A stretch of 57,782 bases of DNA, from the NCBI RefSeq assembly GCF_016427565.1, contig NZ_JAELXT010000027.1, forward strand, positions 1-57,782, written 5' to 3'. The notes beneath the pieces were generated by a model. The model made no database searches. It was not told the origin of the DNA and was given only the letters and a program-made list of their open reading frames with translations. The position numbers were made by a program, and so were the translations under genes. Shown piece by piece: positions 38,464 to 49,076 of this stretch (positions within the stretch are counted from its first letter, which is position 1; each line of letters begins with the position of its first letter). The DNA comes from Microvirga splendida (lineage in GTDB: Bacteria; Pseudomonadota; Alphaproteobacteria; Rhizobiales; Beijerinckiaceae).

Positions 38464-40602
38464 TTACAGATAAAAATCCGCCGTCCTCAGCAGCACGACC
38501 TTCGACAGGCGGATCTGAAGATCGGCCACCGCGTCGCCGTTCACGTCGCCCGACAGCACGCCGCCACGGAGGTTCAGCTGCCCGGCATGGCCCGTGAAGG
38601 CATGGCCGCCGATGAACGAGAACGCCTGGTTGCCGGAAATGGTCGTATCGGCATCGATGTTCCGCAGGTGGATCCTGTCCGTGCCGGACACGAAGTCCAC
38701 GATGGTATCCCGCGCGCGCGGCGCGCTGTCGCTCAGGGCCTTGAACACGAAGAGATCGCTCCCTGACCCACCGGACAGAACATCGGCACCTGCACCGCCA
38801 TACAGGGTGTCGCGACCGCTGGAACCAGAGAGGGTGTCGGCTCGGAGACCGCCATCGAGATAATCGTTGCCGTCGCCCCCCTTGAGCCGATCTGCGCCGC
38901 CGCGACCGTAGAGGCGGTCCGATCCGGAGCCGCCCGTGAGAGCGTTCGCGGCATTGTTGCCTCTCAGATTGTCGGCATGGGTGCTGCCGATCAGGTTCTC
39001 GATGCTGACATACCGGTCGCCCGAGGCATCCCGCGTGTTTCTCCATGCAGCCATCAGATCGGCGGTAACGCCGGCCCCGGCGGTGGCATAGCTGGCCGTG
39101 TCGGTCCCGGTGCCGCCCTCAAGAGTATCGCGGCCCGCCCCGCCGATGAGAAGGTCGTTTCCGGCCAGGCTGCTGATCCGGTCGTTGCCCTGAGCGCCGT
39201 CGAGCCTGTCAGCGGCGCCAGTGCCGGTGAGCACGAGATCCTGCCTGGCCAGGGGATCCCCGGCGACGGACGGTTCGTCCGTCACAGGCGGCTCCACCGC
39301 GACGGATGGCTCCTCCGCGATGACCTGCACGACGGGAGGCTCGGCGATCACCGTCTGCTCGGCGGCGGTGAGTTCCGCGAGCGCGTAGGCTCTGTCGCTG
39401 AACTGGAACGTCTCGATGTTCCGGACGATGTCCGTGCCGTCCGGTGCGCCCTTGCGCAGGTCCATGACCTTCAGCGACCCGTCTGCCAGCAGGGTGACGC
39501 CGTAATCCGAGCGCCGGCTGCCGAACACTGCGATGTCGCTCCCGGCTCCGCCGTCGAGCAGGTCGTCGCCTTCCGCGCCCGTGAGCCTGTCGTTGCCGGC
39601 ATTGCCCTTGAGCGTGTTCGCCGCCTGATTGCCGACAATCGTGTCCGCGCCCGATCCGCCCACGACATTCTCGATCAGAGAGCGTGTATCGCCCCGATGG
39701 AGCAGGGCGTTGGCGATGTTGCCGGCTGCAAGCCGCGAACCGTCATAGCGCAGCTTGGCGAGCTGGCCTGCGGCCGTGGTGGTCCAGCCTCCGGGCCGCA
39801 GATCGACCTTCAGGTTGGTGCCGTAATTGGAAAAATCATAGGTGTCGTTACCGCCGCCGTCCCAGATCGTCAGCAGGATCCTGTTGCCCCCCGGGGCTCC
39901 CTGACCGACGCCGTCGATGAACATCTCGCCGGTCGTGGCGCTCCAGCGATAGACCGTCCCGGCGCTGTTGGCGGCGTAGTTGGCGCCGTAGAGATGCTGC
40001 AGGGCAGCGATGTCGAGCATCATCAGCGACTGGGCGTAGCCCCAGGTCTCGTTGACGTAGCCGCGCGTCGTCGAGGCCCCGATATAGGACCGGTAGCTCA
40101 TGACCGTGTACTCCATGGAGTCGCGGTCGGCCGGCATGCCGGCCTCATGAGGATGCTCCAGTCCGAGGGAGTGCCCGATCTCGTGAATGAAGGTTGCGAA
40201 CGCGTAGTTGCCCTTCACAGGCTTGCTGTACGCGCCGCTCGATTTGTTGAACCAGGCATCGCCCCCCTCGGCAGCCGTGGTCGGGTAATAGGCCCATGCG
40301 GTGCTGGGCAGGTCGGACTGGCCGAAACGCAGATCTGCATGGGTGGTCGCCGTCTCGGCGATTTCCGTGAAGGTGAGGTTCGCCACGGAGGCGAACATGG
40401 ACAGGGCGGCACGAGCGGTCGCCTGCTGGAGAGGGTTGAGAACACCGAAGCTGGCGGGTTCACCCTCGCCGTAGGATGTGCCGTAGAGGGAGGCGCTTGT
40501 CGGGAAGCTGTAGGTGAAATCGTTGACGGCCCATTTCAGGTTTCCGAGAAGGCCGTCGATGTAAGTATCGCCAGTCGAACCGATTGCTGTAACAGCGGGC
40601 AT
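38464..40602 (-). CDS. Serralysin-like M10 metalloprotease with RTX repeats (712 aa)
   Basis: The N-terminal protease domain holds the zinc site FIHEIGHSLGLEHPHEAG (~residues 138-155) and a Met-turn VMSYRSYIG. A first group of RTX calcium-binding repeats (GGSGADTIVGN, NAGNDRLTGAEGDDLLDGGA) lies at ~315-355. A spacer with a Glu/Pro/Val-rich stretch follows, then a second, longer group (AGNDLLIGGAGRDTLEGGTG ...), ending in the RTX-type C terminus. No Sec signal is present, so a type I secretion system should export it; none is encoded in the window. The start is the ATG at 40602. Confidence 0.92.
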   Translation of the reverse strand: MPAVTAIGSTGDTYIDGLLGNLKWAVNDFTYSFPTSASLYGTSYGEGEPASFGVLNPLQQATARAALSMFASVANLTFTEIAETATTHADLRFGQSDLPSTAWAYYPTTAAEGGDAWFNKSSGAYSKPVKGNYAFATFIHEIGHSLGLEHPHEAGMPADRDSMEYTVMSYRSYIGASTTRGYVNETWGYAQSLMMLDIAALQHLYGANYAANSAGTVYRWSATTGEMFIDGVGQGAPGGNRILLTIWDGGGNDTYDFSNYGTNLKVDLRPGGWTTTAAGQLAKLRYDGSRLAAGNIANALLHRGDTRSLIENVVGGSGADTIVGNQAANTLKGNAGNDRLTGAEGDDLLDGGAGSDIAVFGSRRSDYGVTLLADGSLKVMDLRKGAPDGTDIVRNIETFQFSDRAYALAELTAAEQTVIAEPPVVQVIAEEPSVAVEPPVTDEPSVAGDPLARQDLVLTGTGAADRLDGAQGNDRISSLAGNDLLIGGAGRDTLEGGTGTDTASYATAGAGVTADLMAAWRNTRDASGDRYVSIENLIGSTHADNLRGNNAANALTGGSGSDRLYGRGGADRLKGGDGNDYLDGGLRADTLSGSSGRDTLYGGAGADVLSGGSGSDLFVFKALSDSAPRARDTIVDFVSGTDRIHLRNIDADTTISGNQAFSFIGGHAFTGHAGQLNLRGGVLSGDVNGDAVADLQIRLSKVVLLRTADFYL

Positions 40603-40911
40603 TGGCCCTTGCTCCAAAAGAACTTCGTTACGGGATTTTAAATACTGAAAAATGTTGGCACTTGGCCGTTAATAATCTTGAAACAAACGACGCGACTTAC
40701 TCAGAAACTGACTCCTGCATGGCAGGCGAATCAGAAGGGTAAGCGGTCGGCCGGGCCTTGAGAAGGTGCTTTCCGGGGTCTGCGACGAGGTTCCCTCCGA
40801 CCTGGACGGCCCGCTCCTGTGGATTGCGTGCAAAGGAAAGCGTGGCCTTTGGGTTTTTAACTCGGCCGCAGCCGCCCTAGGTTATGCAACAGGTTTGGAG
40901 ATTCACGCCTC
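40603..40911. other. Divergent intergenic region between protease gene and dnaG
   Basis: About 309 bases are without a supported gene. The left half is AT-rich and probably carries the protease promoter. The right half must contain the dnaG promoter, but I see no clear consensus pair. Confidence 0.35.
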
Positions 40912-42804
40912 GTGCGATACCCGCCCCAAATCCTTGAAGAGATCCGCGCCCGGCTGCCGGTTTCGGCCGTGGTCGGCAAGCGCGTGCGTCTCAAGAAGGC
41001 CGGGCGGGAGTGGAAGGGGCTGTCGCCCTTCAACGCGGAGAAGACGCCGAGCTTCTACGTGAACGACCAGAAGCAGTTCTACCATTGCTTTTCCTCCGGC
41101 AAGCACGGGGATATCTTCACCTTTCTCATGGAGACGGAGGGGCTGTCCTTCCCTGAGGCCGTCGAGCGCTTGGCGGGCGAAGCGGGGGTGCCCCTGCCCA
41201 AGCTGTCCCAGGAGGACCGGCAGGAGGAGGTCAAGCGCAAGAGCCTCTACGACGTCATGGAACTGGCCGCGGCGTTCTTCGAGGCCTCGCTGCAGGACCG
41301 GGTCGGGGCCAAGGCGCGGGACTATCTGGCCGGCCGAGCTTTAAGCCGGGACACGCAGGCGCGCTTCCGCATCGGCTATGCCCCCCCTGAACGGTTTGCC
41401 CTGCGCGACCATCTCGCCGGCAAGGGCGTGCCCATCGACATGATGGTGGAGGCGGGCCTCCTGATCGCCGCCGAGGACGTGAAGGTTCCTTATGACCGCT
41501 TCCGTGACCGGGTGATGTTCCCGATCTGCGACCTGCGCGGCCGGGTGATCGCCTTCGGCGGGCGCGCCATGAGCGCCGACGTGCCGGCCAAGTACCTGAA
41601 CTCGCCGGATACGCCGCTCTTCAACAAGGGGCGGCTCCTCTACAACTACCATCTCGCCCGCCAGCCGGCCCATGACCGGGGCACCGTGATCGCGGTGGAA
41701 GGCTATGTGGACGTGATCTCGCTCAATGTCGCGGGCTTTGCCCATGCTGTCGCCCCGCTCGGCACGGCCCTCACGGAGGACCAGCTCACCCTGCTCTGGC
41801 GGCTGGCCGAGGAGCCGATCCTCTGCTTCGACGGCGACAAGGCCGGCCAGCGGGCCGCTTACCGGGCCCTGGATGTGGCCCTGCCGAACCTGATGCCTGG
41901 CAAGTCCCTGCGTTTTGCCATGCTGCCCGAGGGGCAGGACCCGGACGACCTCGCCCGCGGGGGAGGGCCTGCCGCCGTGGAGCGGGTGCTTGCCGCGGCC
42001 CGGCCCCTGGTGGATGTGCTCTGGACCCGGGAGTTCGAGGCGGGGCCCCTCGATACGCCCGAACGGCGGGCTGCCCTGGAGCGGCGGCTGCGCGAATCAC
42101 TTGCCCTGATTCGCGACGAGACCCTGAAGAAATACTATCGGGAGGAGGTGGAAAGCCGCCTCGCGGCTTTAAGCCCCGACACCCGGGCCAACCGCTTCAA
42201 CCGCCAGGGCGGCGGCCCGCGGCGGGACTTCCAGAAGCCTCAGCCCATGACGCCAAGCTCCCGCCTGAGCGTTTCGCCGATGCTTGCCCGGAGTGCGCTC
42301 TTTGCCGGCGGAACGGCCGAGTCCCCCCGGGAGGCGATGATCCTCTGCACCTTCCTGGTTCACCCGGAACTCCTTCAAAATCATGCGGAAACCCTTGCAG
42401 ATCTTGAACTTGAACGCCGCTCCACCCAAATGGTGCGTAGTCTCCTGCTCGATGGAGCGGCGAGCGGCGAACCTGCCGACCTGACGGTCATGAGGGCCCG
42501 CCTTGAGCGAGCCGGTCTCACGGCCGAGGCCAGCAGGCTGACGGCCCTGGTCCGTCCCGGCGACCGGTGGATGCTGGATCCTCACGCGGATCCCTTGCGT
42601 CTAGAGGACGCATTGAGGCAAGCCATCACCTTGCATCGCCGCGCACGCACGTTACATAGCGAACTTCGAGCAGCCGAGCGCGCACTCGCCGAAGATGATA
42701 ATGAGGCCAATCTCGCCTGGCTGCGGGAGGTCCAGAACCAGCTGTCTTCCGTCGAGGGTGCCGAGGCCGACATGGACGATGCAGGGATCCCCGGGGGTCA
42801 CTGA
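40912..42804 (+). CDS. dnaG: DNA primase DnaG (630 aa, GTG start)
   Basis: DnaG makes RNA primers for replication. The N-terminal zinc-ribbon region reads GLSPFNAEKTPSFYVNDQKQ then FYHCFSSGKHGD; three of the four usual ligands (Cys, His, Cys) are Ser, Asn and Ser. The TOPRIM catalytic core follows (FPICDLRGRVIAFGGRAM, VIAVEGYVDVISL, ILCFDGDKAGQRAA). The C-terminal helicase-binding domain is divergent. The GTG at 40912 gives the normal MRYPPQILEEIRAR start, with GGAG upstream. rpoD follows 195 bases on, the classical macromolecular-synthesis order. Confidence 0.96.
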   Translation: MRYPPQILEEIRARLPVSAVVGKRVRLKKAGREWKGLSPFNAEKTPSFYVNDQKQFYHCFSSGKHGDIFTFLMETEGLSFPEAVERLAGEAGVPLPKLSQEDRQEEVKRKSLYDVMELAAAFFEASLQDRVGAKARDYLAGRALSRDTQARFRIGYAPPERFALRDHLAGKGVPIDMMVEAGLLIAAEDVKVPYDRFRDRVMFPICDLRGRVIAFGGRAMSADVPAKYLNSPDTPLFNKGRLLYNYHLARQPAHDRGTVIAVEGYVDVISLNVAGFAHAVAPLGTALTEDQLTLLWRLAEEPILCFDGDKAGQRAAYRALDVALPNLMPGKSLRFAMLPEGQDPDDLARGGGPAAVERVLAAARPLVDVLWTREFEAGPLDTPERRAALERRLRESLALIRDETLKKYYREEVESRLAALSPDTRANRFNRQGGGPRRDFQKPQPMTPSSRLSVSPMLARSALFAGGTAESPREAMILCTFLVHPELLQNHAETLADLELERRSTQMVRSLLLDGAASGEPADLTVMRARLERAGLTAEASRLTALVRPGDRWMLDPHADPLRLEDALRQAITLHRRARTLHSELRAAERALAEDDNEANLAWLREVQNQLSSVEGAEADMDDAGIPGGH

Positions 42805-42999
42805 TGGTCAGGATTTCAAAACTGCGGCAGGTCGGGCGGCTGCCACAGTTTGAGCAGGAGATGGTTAACGGTTAGTCAGCGACTCACTGTTTATAATCGG
42901 GAATGAATTTCGGGTGGCGGAGCCTTCAAGGCTGGCCGCCCTTTCGCGCAGCGCAGGTCCTGTAGGGGGGACAGGCGGGGCGCTGGAGTTGAGCAAAGC

Positions 43000-44997
<1,998 letters not shown>

Positions 44998-45008
44998 GCA
45001 ATTTCGAA

Positions 45009-45034
45009 AGGCGGGCCTCGTGCCCGCCTTTTTC
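45009..45034 (+). terminator. Rho-independent terminator after rpoD
   Basis: AGGCGGGC and GCCCGCCT pair around a short loop and run into CTTTTT twelve bases after the rpoD stop. It also closes the convergent gene at 45038, whose stop lies within a few bases. Confidence 0.88.
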
Positions 45035-45037
45035 GTA

Positions 45038-46297
45038 TCAGCCGAACAGCACGAAGGCGCCGCCGCCCGCCGCGAGCGCGGCTGCGCTTGCCCCCGAGAC
45101 GATCCAGCCCGCCTGCACCGTGCCCAGGCTGAAGGCCATGGCGGCCTTCACGGCCGTGTTGACGGCCACCGCAATGCCGATCCCCAGCGCCGCCGTCGCG
45201 ACGGCGAGACCGTCATTCGTCAGGCGTGCGAAGGACAAGGTGATGGCATCCACATCCGCCAGCCCGGAGAGGGCAGCGAGCACGATCAGGCCGGCTCCGC
45301 CCATATAGGCGGTGATGATCTTGGTCAGGAGGCTGATGACGGCGATCAGTCCGGCAAGCTTGAGGGCCGTCCCGAGGTCGAAGGGGCTCTTGATGGTGAG
45401 GTTGGGATACTCCTTGCTGTCCTTGCCGAACCTGAGCAGGAGCAGGCCGGCCACGCCGGCCAGCACGAGCGCCGCCGCGCCGAGGGGCCATGCGAGTGGA
45501 AGCAGGAGAGCCCTGTTGAGGGCGCTCGCCACCACCAGCACGCGGAGCACCATGACGAGATTGGACAGGAGAATGCCGCCCGCGAGCAGAGGGCTGGCGG
45601 CCGGGTGCTCCCGGGCCATGCGGGCAAGGGTCACGGTCGTGGCGGTCGAGGAGGCCAGTCCGCCGGCCAGCGCCGCCATGGCGACGCCGGCCTGGCTGCC
45701 CATGATCCTGATCGCAATGTAACCGGCAAAGGAGATCGCCGCGATGATGATGGCGAGCAGCCAGATCTCCGCCGGATTGATGGCCTCCCAAGGGTCGACG
45801 GTGCGGTTCGGCAACAGGGGCAGCGCCAGGAACGTCATGGCGAGCAGGACGAGCGCCGAGCGGATCTCCAGCCAGGTCAGGCGCCGCAGCCATTGGTGGA
45901 GCGGCTGCTTCAGGGCGAGGATGAGCGTGACGACGACGCCGGCCGCGGTCGCCACCTGGAGGTCGCCGAGAACCGCATAGGCGCCGAGCGCGAAGGTGAT
46001 GAGTCCTGCGACGACCCCCGTGACGCTGAAATCCCGCTCCACCCTCGCCTCGAGCCACGCAAATGCGCTGAAGGCGATGGAGAACCCGAGGAAGGACAGG
46101 GCGAGAAACATCGCATGGGTGGCGCTCGACAGAACCGCCGACAGAGCGCCGAGCACGGCCACCAGCGTGTAGGTCCGAAGTCCGGCCGTGCGCTCGCCTT
46201 CCGCCTCCTCGCGCTGCTGCCAGCCGCGCTCGAGGCCGATGAGCAGCCCGATGGCTAGAGCAACGGCGAGGCGGAGCAGGAGGTCGGTGTCGTTCAT
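45038..46297 (-). CDS. MgtC/SapB plus DUF4010 membrane protein (419 aa)
   Basis: The N-terminal ~140 residues match MgtC/SapB (LRLAVALAIGLLIGLERGWQ, ERTAGLRTYTLVAVLGALSA). The rest is the DUF4010 part, with about ten further hydrophobic helices and the conserved MGSQAGVAMAALAGGLASST. It is an inner-membrane protein with ~12-13 helices. Function is not established; MgtC relatives affect Mg2+ homeostasis and acid survival. The start is the ATG at 46297. Confidence 0.87.
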   Translation of the reverse strand: MNDTDLLLRLAVALAIGLLIGLERGWQQREEAEGERTAGLRTYTLVAVLGALSAVLSSATHAMFLALSFLGFSIAFSAFAWLEARVERDFSVTGVVAGLITFALGAYAVLGDLQVATAAGVVVTLILALKQPLHQWLRRLTWLEIRSALVLLAMTFLALPLLPNRTVDPWEAINPAEIWLLAIIIAAISFAGYIAIRIMGSQAGVAMAALAGGLASSTATTVTLARMAREHPAASPLLAGGILLSNLVMVLRVLVVASALNRALLLPLAWPLGAAALVLAGVAGLLLLRFGKDSKEYPNLTIKSPFDLGTALKLAGLIAVISLLTKIITAYMGGAGLIVLAALSGLADVDAITLSFARLTNDGLAVATAALGIGIAVAVNTAVKAAMAFSLGTVQAGWIVSGASAAALAAGGGAFVLFG

Positions 46298-46444
46298 CGG
46301 CTTTCGTCACACAGCCGATCCGGATGGGGGTGACGCTTCCCGGACCGGCTCCTCCGGTCGTAGCACGGCCAAGCTCGCAGCAACAACGCTCGTCGGCTCG
46401 GATGCCTAACGGCGCTTCCGGTCTGCGGCCTGCCGGCGGACCGA

Positions 46445-47536
46445 TCAGGGGATCGGGGTCTGCTGGATGCTGCCGGTTGCATCCTCGGGCTTCGGCAGAA
46501 GCGCCGGGACGATGCCGTCGGCGACGAGCGCGTGGAGCTGGCCGATATAGTTGTCCTCGCGGGACGGCTCCGTGGGATCGGACGTCATGGTGACGGTCAG
46601 CCCGAGGCTGGGGATCACATAGAGCATCTGCCCGCCGAAGCCCCAGGCGTAATGGGCCGTGTGTCCGCGCATGTCGCGCATGAACCAGCCATAGCCGTAG
46701 CGGTCGCCGGTGAAGGGCGAGGATGTGCGCGGCGTCCAGGATTCCCGGATCCAGCTCTCCGGCACCACGCGCTTGCCGTCGATGGTGCCGCCCTGGCGGT
46801 ACATCTCGCCGAAACGGTGCAGCGCACGGGGCGAAAGCGCCATCTCGTTGCCGCCGAGATAGATGCCCTGCGGGTCGCGCGTCCAGGGCGCGACGTCGAT
46901 CTCCAGCGGCTCGCCGAGCCACTCGCGGGCAAGTTCCAGGGTGCTGCGCTTCGAGGCGCGTGTGAGCGCCGCGGAGAGCAGATGCGTGCTGCCGGTGGAA
47001 TAGAGCATGCGCCCGCCGGGCTCGTCCACGAAGGGGCGCGAGAGAGCGTCGCGCACCCAGTTGCCGCTGCTGATCCAGGCGCCGTAATTGCGGCCCGAGG
47101 TGCGCTCCAGCCCGGCCTGCATGGAGAGCAGGTGCCCGATGGTGATCTGCCTCACGCGCGGATCCGCCTCGTCCGGGATGCTTCGCTCGAGGATCGACGC
47201 CACCGGCTGGTCGACGCCCTGCAGCACCCCGCGCTCGATGGCGATGCCGACGAGGGCTGACATGATGGTCTTCGAGGCCGACTTGATGTTCGTCGGGCGG
47301 TCCAGCCGGGCGCCGCCGAACGCCTGCTCGGCCAGGGCGGTTCCGTTGTGGGTGACGATGAGCGAGCGCAGGTTGGGCAGGTCCTTGGCGCGCTCCACCG
47401 TCTCCTCGATCCGCCGGGTGTCGGGGGAAATCGGCGCAGGGGAGGCGGGCTGGGCCCCGGCACCGACGCTGCCGGCGACAAGGAGCAGGAGCGACAATCC
47501 GGCGTTGCGGAAGCCAGAATGAAGACGAGGAGGCAT
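46445..47536 (-). CDS. Secreted serine hydrolase, beta-lactamase/CubicO family (363 aa)
   Basis: A signal peptide (LSLLLLVAGSVGAGAQ) leads into a class C-type penicillin-binding fold. The nucleophile is Ser in NIKSASKTIMSALVGIA (SxxK), the second motif is YGAWISSGN, and a later YGYGWFMRD stands near the third. These proteins hydrolyse esters or peptides, and few are true resistance enzymes. The start at 47536 is set by the signal peptide; no clear ribosome binding site is visible, and the frame extends upstream to 47611. Confidence 0.85.
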   Translation of the reverse strand: MPPRLHSGFRNAGLSLLLLVAGSVGAGAQPASPAPISPDTRRIEETVERAKDLPNLRSLIVTHNGTALAEQAFGGARLDRPTNIKSASKTIMSALVGIAIERGVLQGVDQPVASILERSIPDEADPRVRQITIGHLLSMQAGLERTSGRNYGAWISSGNWVRDALSRPFVDEPGGRMLYSTGSTHLLSAALTRASKRSTLELAREWLGEPLEIDVAPWTRDPQGIYLGGNEMALSPRALHRFGEMYRQGGTIDGKRVVPESWIRESWTPRTSSPFTGDRYGYGWFMRDMRGHTAHYAWGFGGQMLYVIPSLGLTVTMTSDPTEPSREDNYIGQLHALVADGIVPALLPKPEDATGSIQQTPIP

Positions 47537-47731
47537 GTGGGTTCTGATGTCCTGTTGCTGCCGGACAAGATCCGAGATGAGCCTGCGTTCCTCGCCTGCA
47601 ACCCGCCACACGCCAATGTGAGCCGAACCCTTCCATGCGCCTGGGCAGCGTCAGCCCTGCGCCCGCGACATTTGTGCTCTGCCGGTGCATCCATTATTTG
47701 CATGTATATTCGTAAATATAAGGCAATTCAC

Positions 47732-49006
47732 ATGTTGCAATTGTGGTTTACCCGTCCGCTCTGGCAGCGGGTCGCGGTGGGCTTTGCCCTCGGCATCCTC
47801 GCGGGCGTCCTGGCCGGCGAGCAGGCGGCCGTCTGGTTCAAGCCGCTCGGCGACATCTACCTGAACCTCGTGCGGATGATCGTCATCCCGCTCGTGTTCT
47901 TCACCATCACGTCCAGCGTGGCGAGGCTCGCGGAAGCCGGCAACGTGGCACGCTTGGGCCTGCGCACCCTGTTCTGGTTCGTCGCCACCTCGACGATCGC
48001 CGTGCTCGTCGGCATCGCGTTCGGCCACCTGATCGACCCGGGCCTCGGCCTGTCGAACCTGCCGCTCGGCGAGGTGAAGCCGCGCACGATCCCGACCCCG
48101 CTCGAGGTGCTGATCGGCATCGTGCCGACGAACCCGATCAAGGCCATGGCCGACACCAATGTGCTGCAGGTGCTGTTCTTCTCCGGCATCGTCGGCGCGG
48201 CCCTCGTGTCGCTCGGCGAGAAGACCGCGGGCATCCGGGGCTTCGTCGATCAGGGCGCGGCGCTCGTGTTCCGCATCACCCGCTGGGTGCTGCAGCTCAC
48301 GCCCATCGGCACCTTCGGGTTGATCGCCTGGGTAGTCGGGCGCTACGGCCTGTCCTCGCTGCTGCCTCTCGGCAAGTTCATCGCGGCCATGTATCTCGCC
48401 TGCCTGTTCCACATCGTCGTGGTTTATGGCGGCCTCCTGAAGCTGCACGGCCTGAAAGTGGGCCGCTTCTTCCGCGGCGCGCTGCCGGCGATGCAGATGG
48501 CCTTCGCCACTTCGTCGAGCCTCGCCACCCTGCCGATGAGCTTGCGCGTTGCGGTCGAAAAGCTCGGCGTGCCGCAGAGCTATGCCAGCTTTGCGGTGCC
48601 GCTCGGCGCCAACGTGAAGATGGACGGCTGCGGGGCGATCTATCCGGCCATCGCTTCGATCTTCATCGCGCAGTATTTCGGGCTCGATCTCACGCTCACG
48701 CAGTACGTGCTCATCGGCCTCACGGCCGTGCTCGGTTCGCTCGGCACGGCAGGCGTGCCCGGCACCTCCATCGTGATGCTGACGCTCACCTTGAGCACCG
48801 CAGGCCTGCCGCTGGAAGGCATCGGCTACATCGTGGCCATCGACCGCGTGGTCGACATGATGCGCACCATGACCAACGTCACCGGCCAGGTCCTAGTGCC
48901 CGTGCTCGTGGCGAAGGAGGAGGGCGTTCTCGATCAGGCCGTCTATGACGGCACCATCGAGACCCGCGCACCTGCCCGCGAGACGGTTCTGGTCGCAGCC
49001 GAATAA
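47732..49006 (+). CDS. Dicarboxylate/amino acid:cation symporter, DAACS family (424 aa)
   Basis: This inner-membrane secondary transporter of the GltP/DctA fold has eight helices. Diagnostic features are the Ser-rich hairpin 1 FATSSSLATLPMSLR, the helix 7 motif ANVKMDGCGAIYP, hairpin 2 LGTAGVPGTSIVML and helix 8 DRVVDMMRTMTNVTGQ, whose Arg/Asp pattern binds acidic substrate. NMDG is altered to KMDG here. The ATG at 47732 follows AAGG; an ATG at 47702 would add ten basic residues. The substrate is probably glutamate, aspartate or a C4-dicarboxylate. Confidence 0.9.
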   Translation: MLQLWFTRPLWQRVAVGFALGILAGVLAGEQAAVWFKPLGDIYLNLVRMIVIPLVFFTITSSVARLAEAGNVARLGLRTLFWFVATSTIAVLVGIAFGHLIDPGLGLSNLPLGEVKPRTIPTPLEVLIGIVPTNPIKAMADTNVLQVLFFSGIVGAALVSLGEKTAGIRGFVDQGAALVFRITRWVLQLTPIGTFGLIAWVVGRYGLSSLLPLGKFIAAMYLACLFHIVVVYGGLLKLHGLKVGRFFRGALPAMQMAFATSSSLATLPMSLRVAVEKLGVPQSYASFAVPLGANVKMDGCGAIYPAIASIFIAQYFGLDLTLTQYVLIGLTAVLGSLGTAGVPGTSIVMLTLTLSTAGLPLEGIGYIVAIDRVVDMMRTMTNVTGQVLVPVLVAKEEGVLDQAVYDGTIETRAPARETVLVAAE

Positions 49007-49027
49007 GGGTCTCGACAACCGATCAGC

Positions 49028-49057
49028 AAAAAGGCGGGCCGAAAGCCCGCCTTTTTC
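49028..49057. terminator. Bidirectional terminator between symporter and CAP/RTX genes
   Basis: AAAAAGGCGGGC, a CGAA loop and GCCCGCCTTTTT form an exact hairpin with A- and T-runs on both sides, so it can stop transcription from either direction. Confidence 0.9.
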
Positions 49058-49076
49058 TTCGCCGCTTGCGATATCC

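Noticed and set aside
45213..47690. 825-codon minus-strand frame spanning the MgtC-like and hydrolase genes
   Set aside because: It runs across two well-supported genes in another frame and gives an Arg/Pro-rich product; it is a GC-driven artefact.
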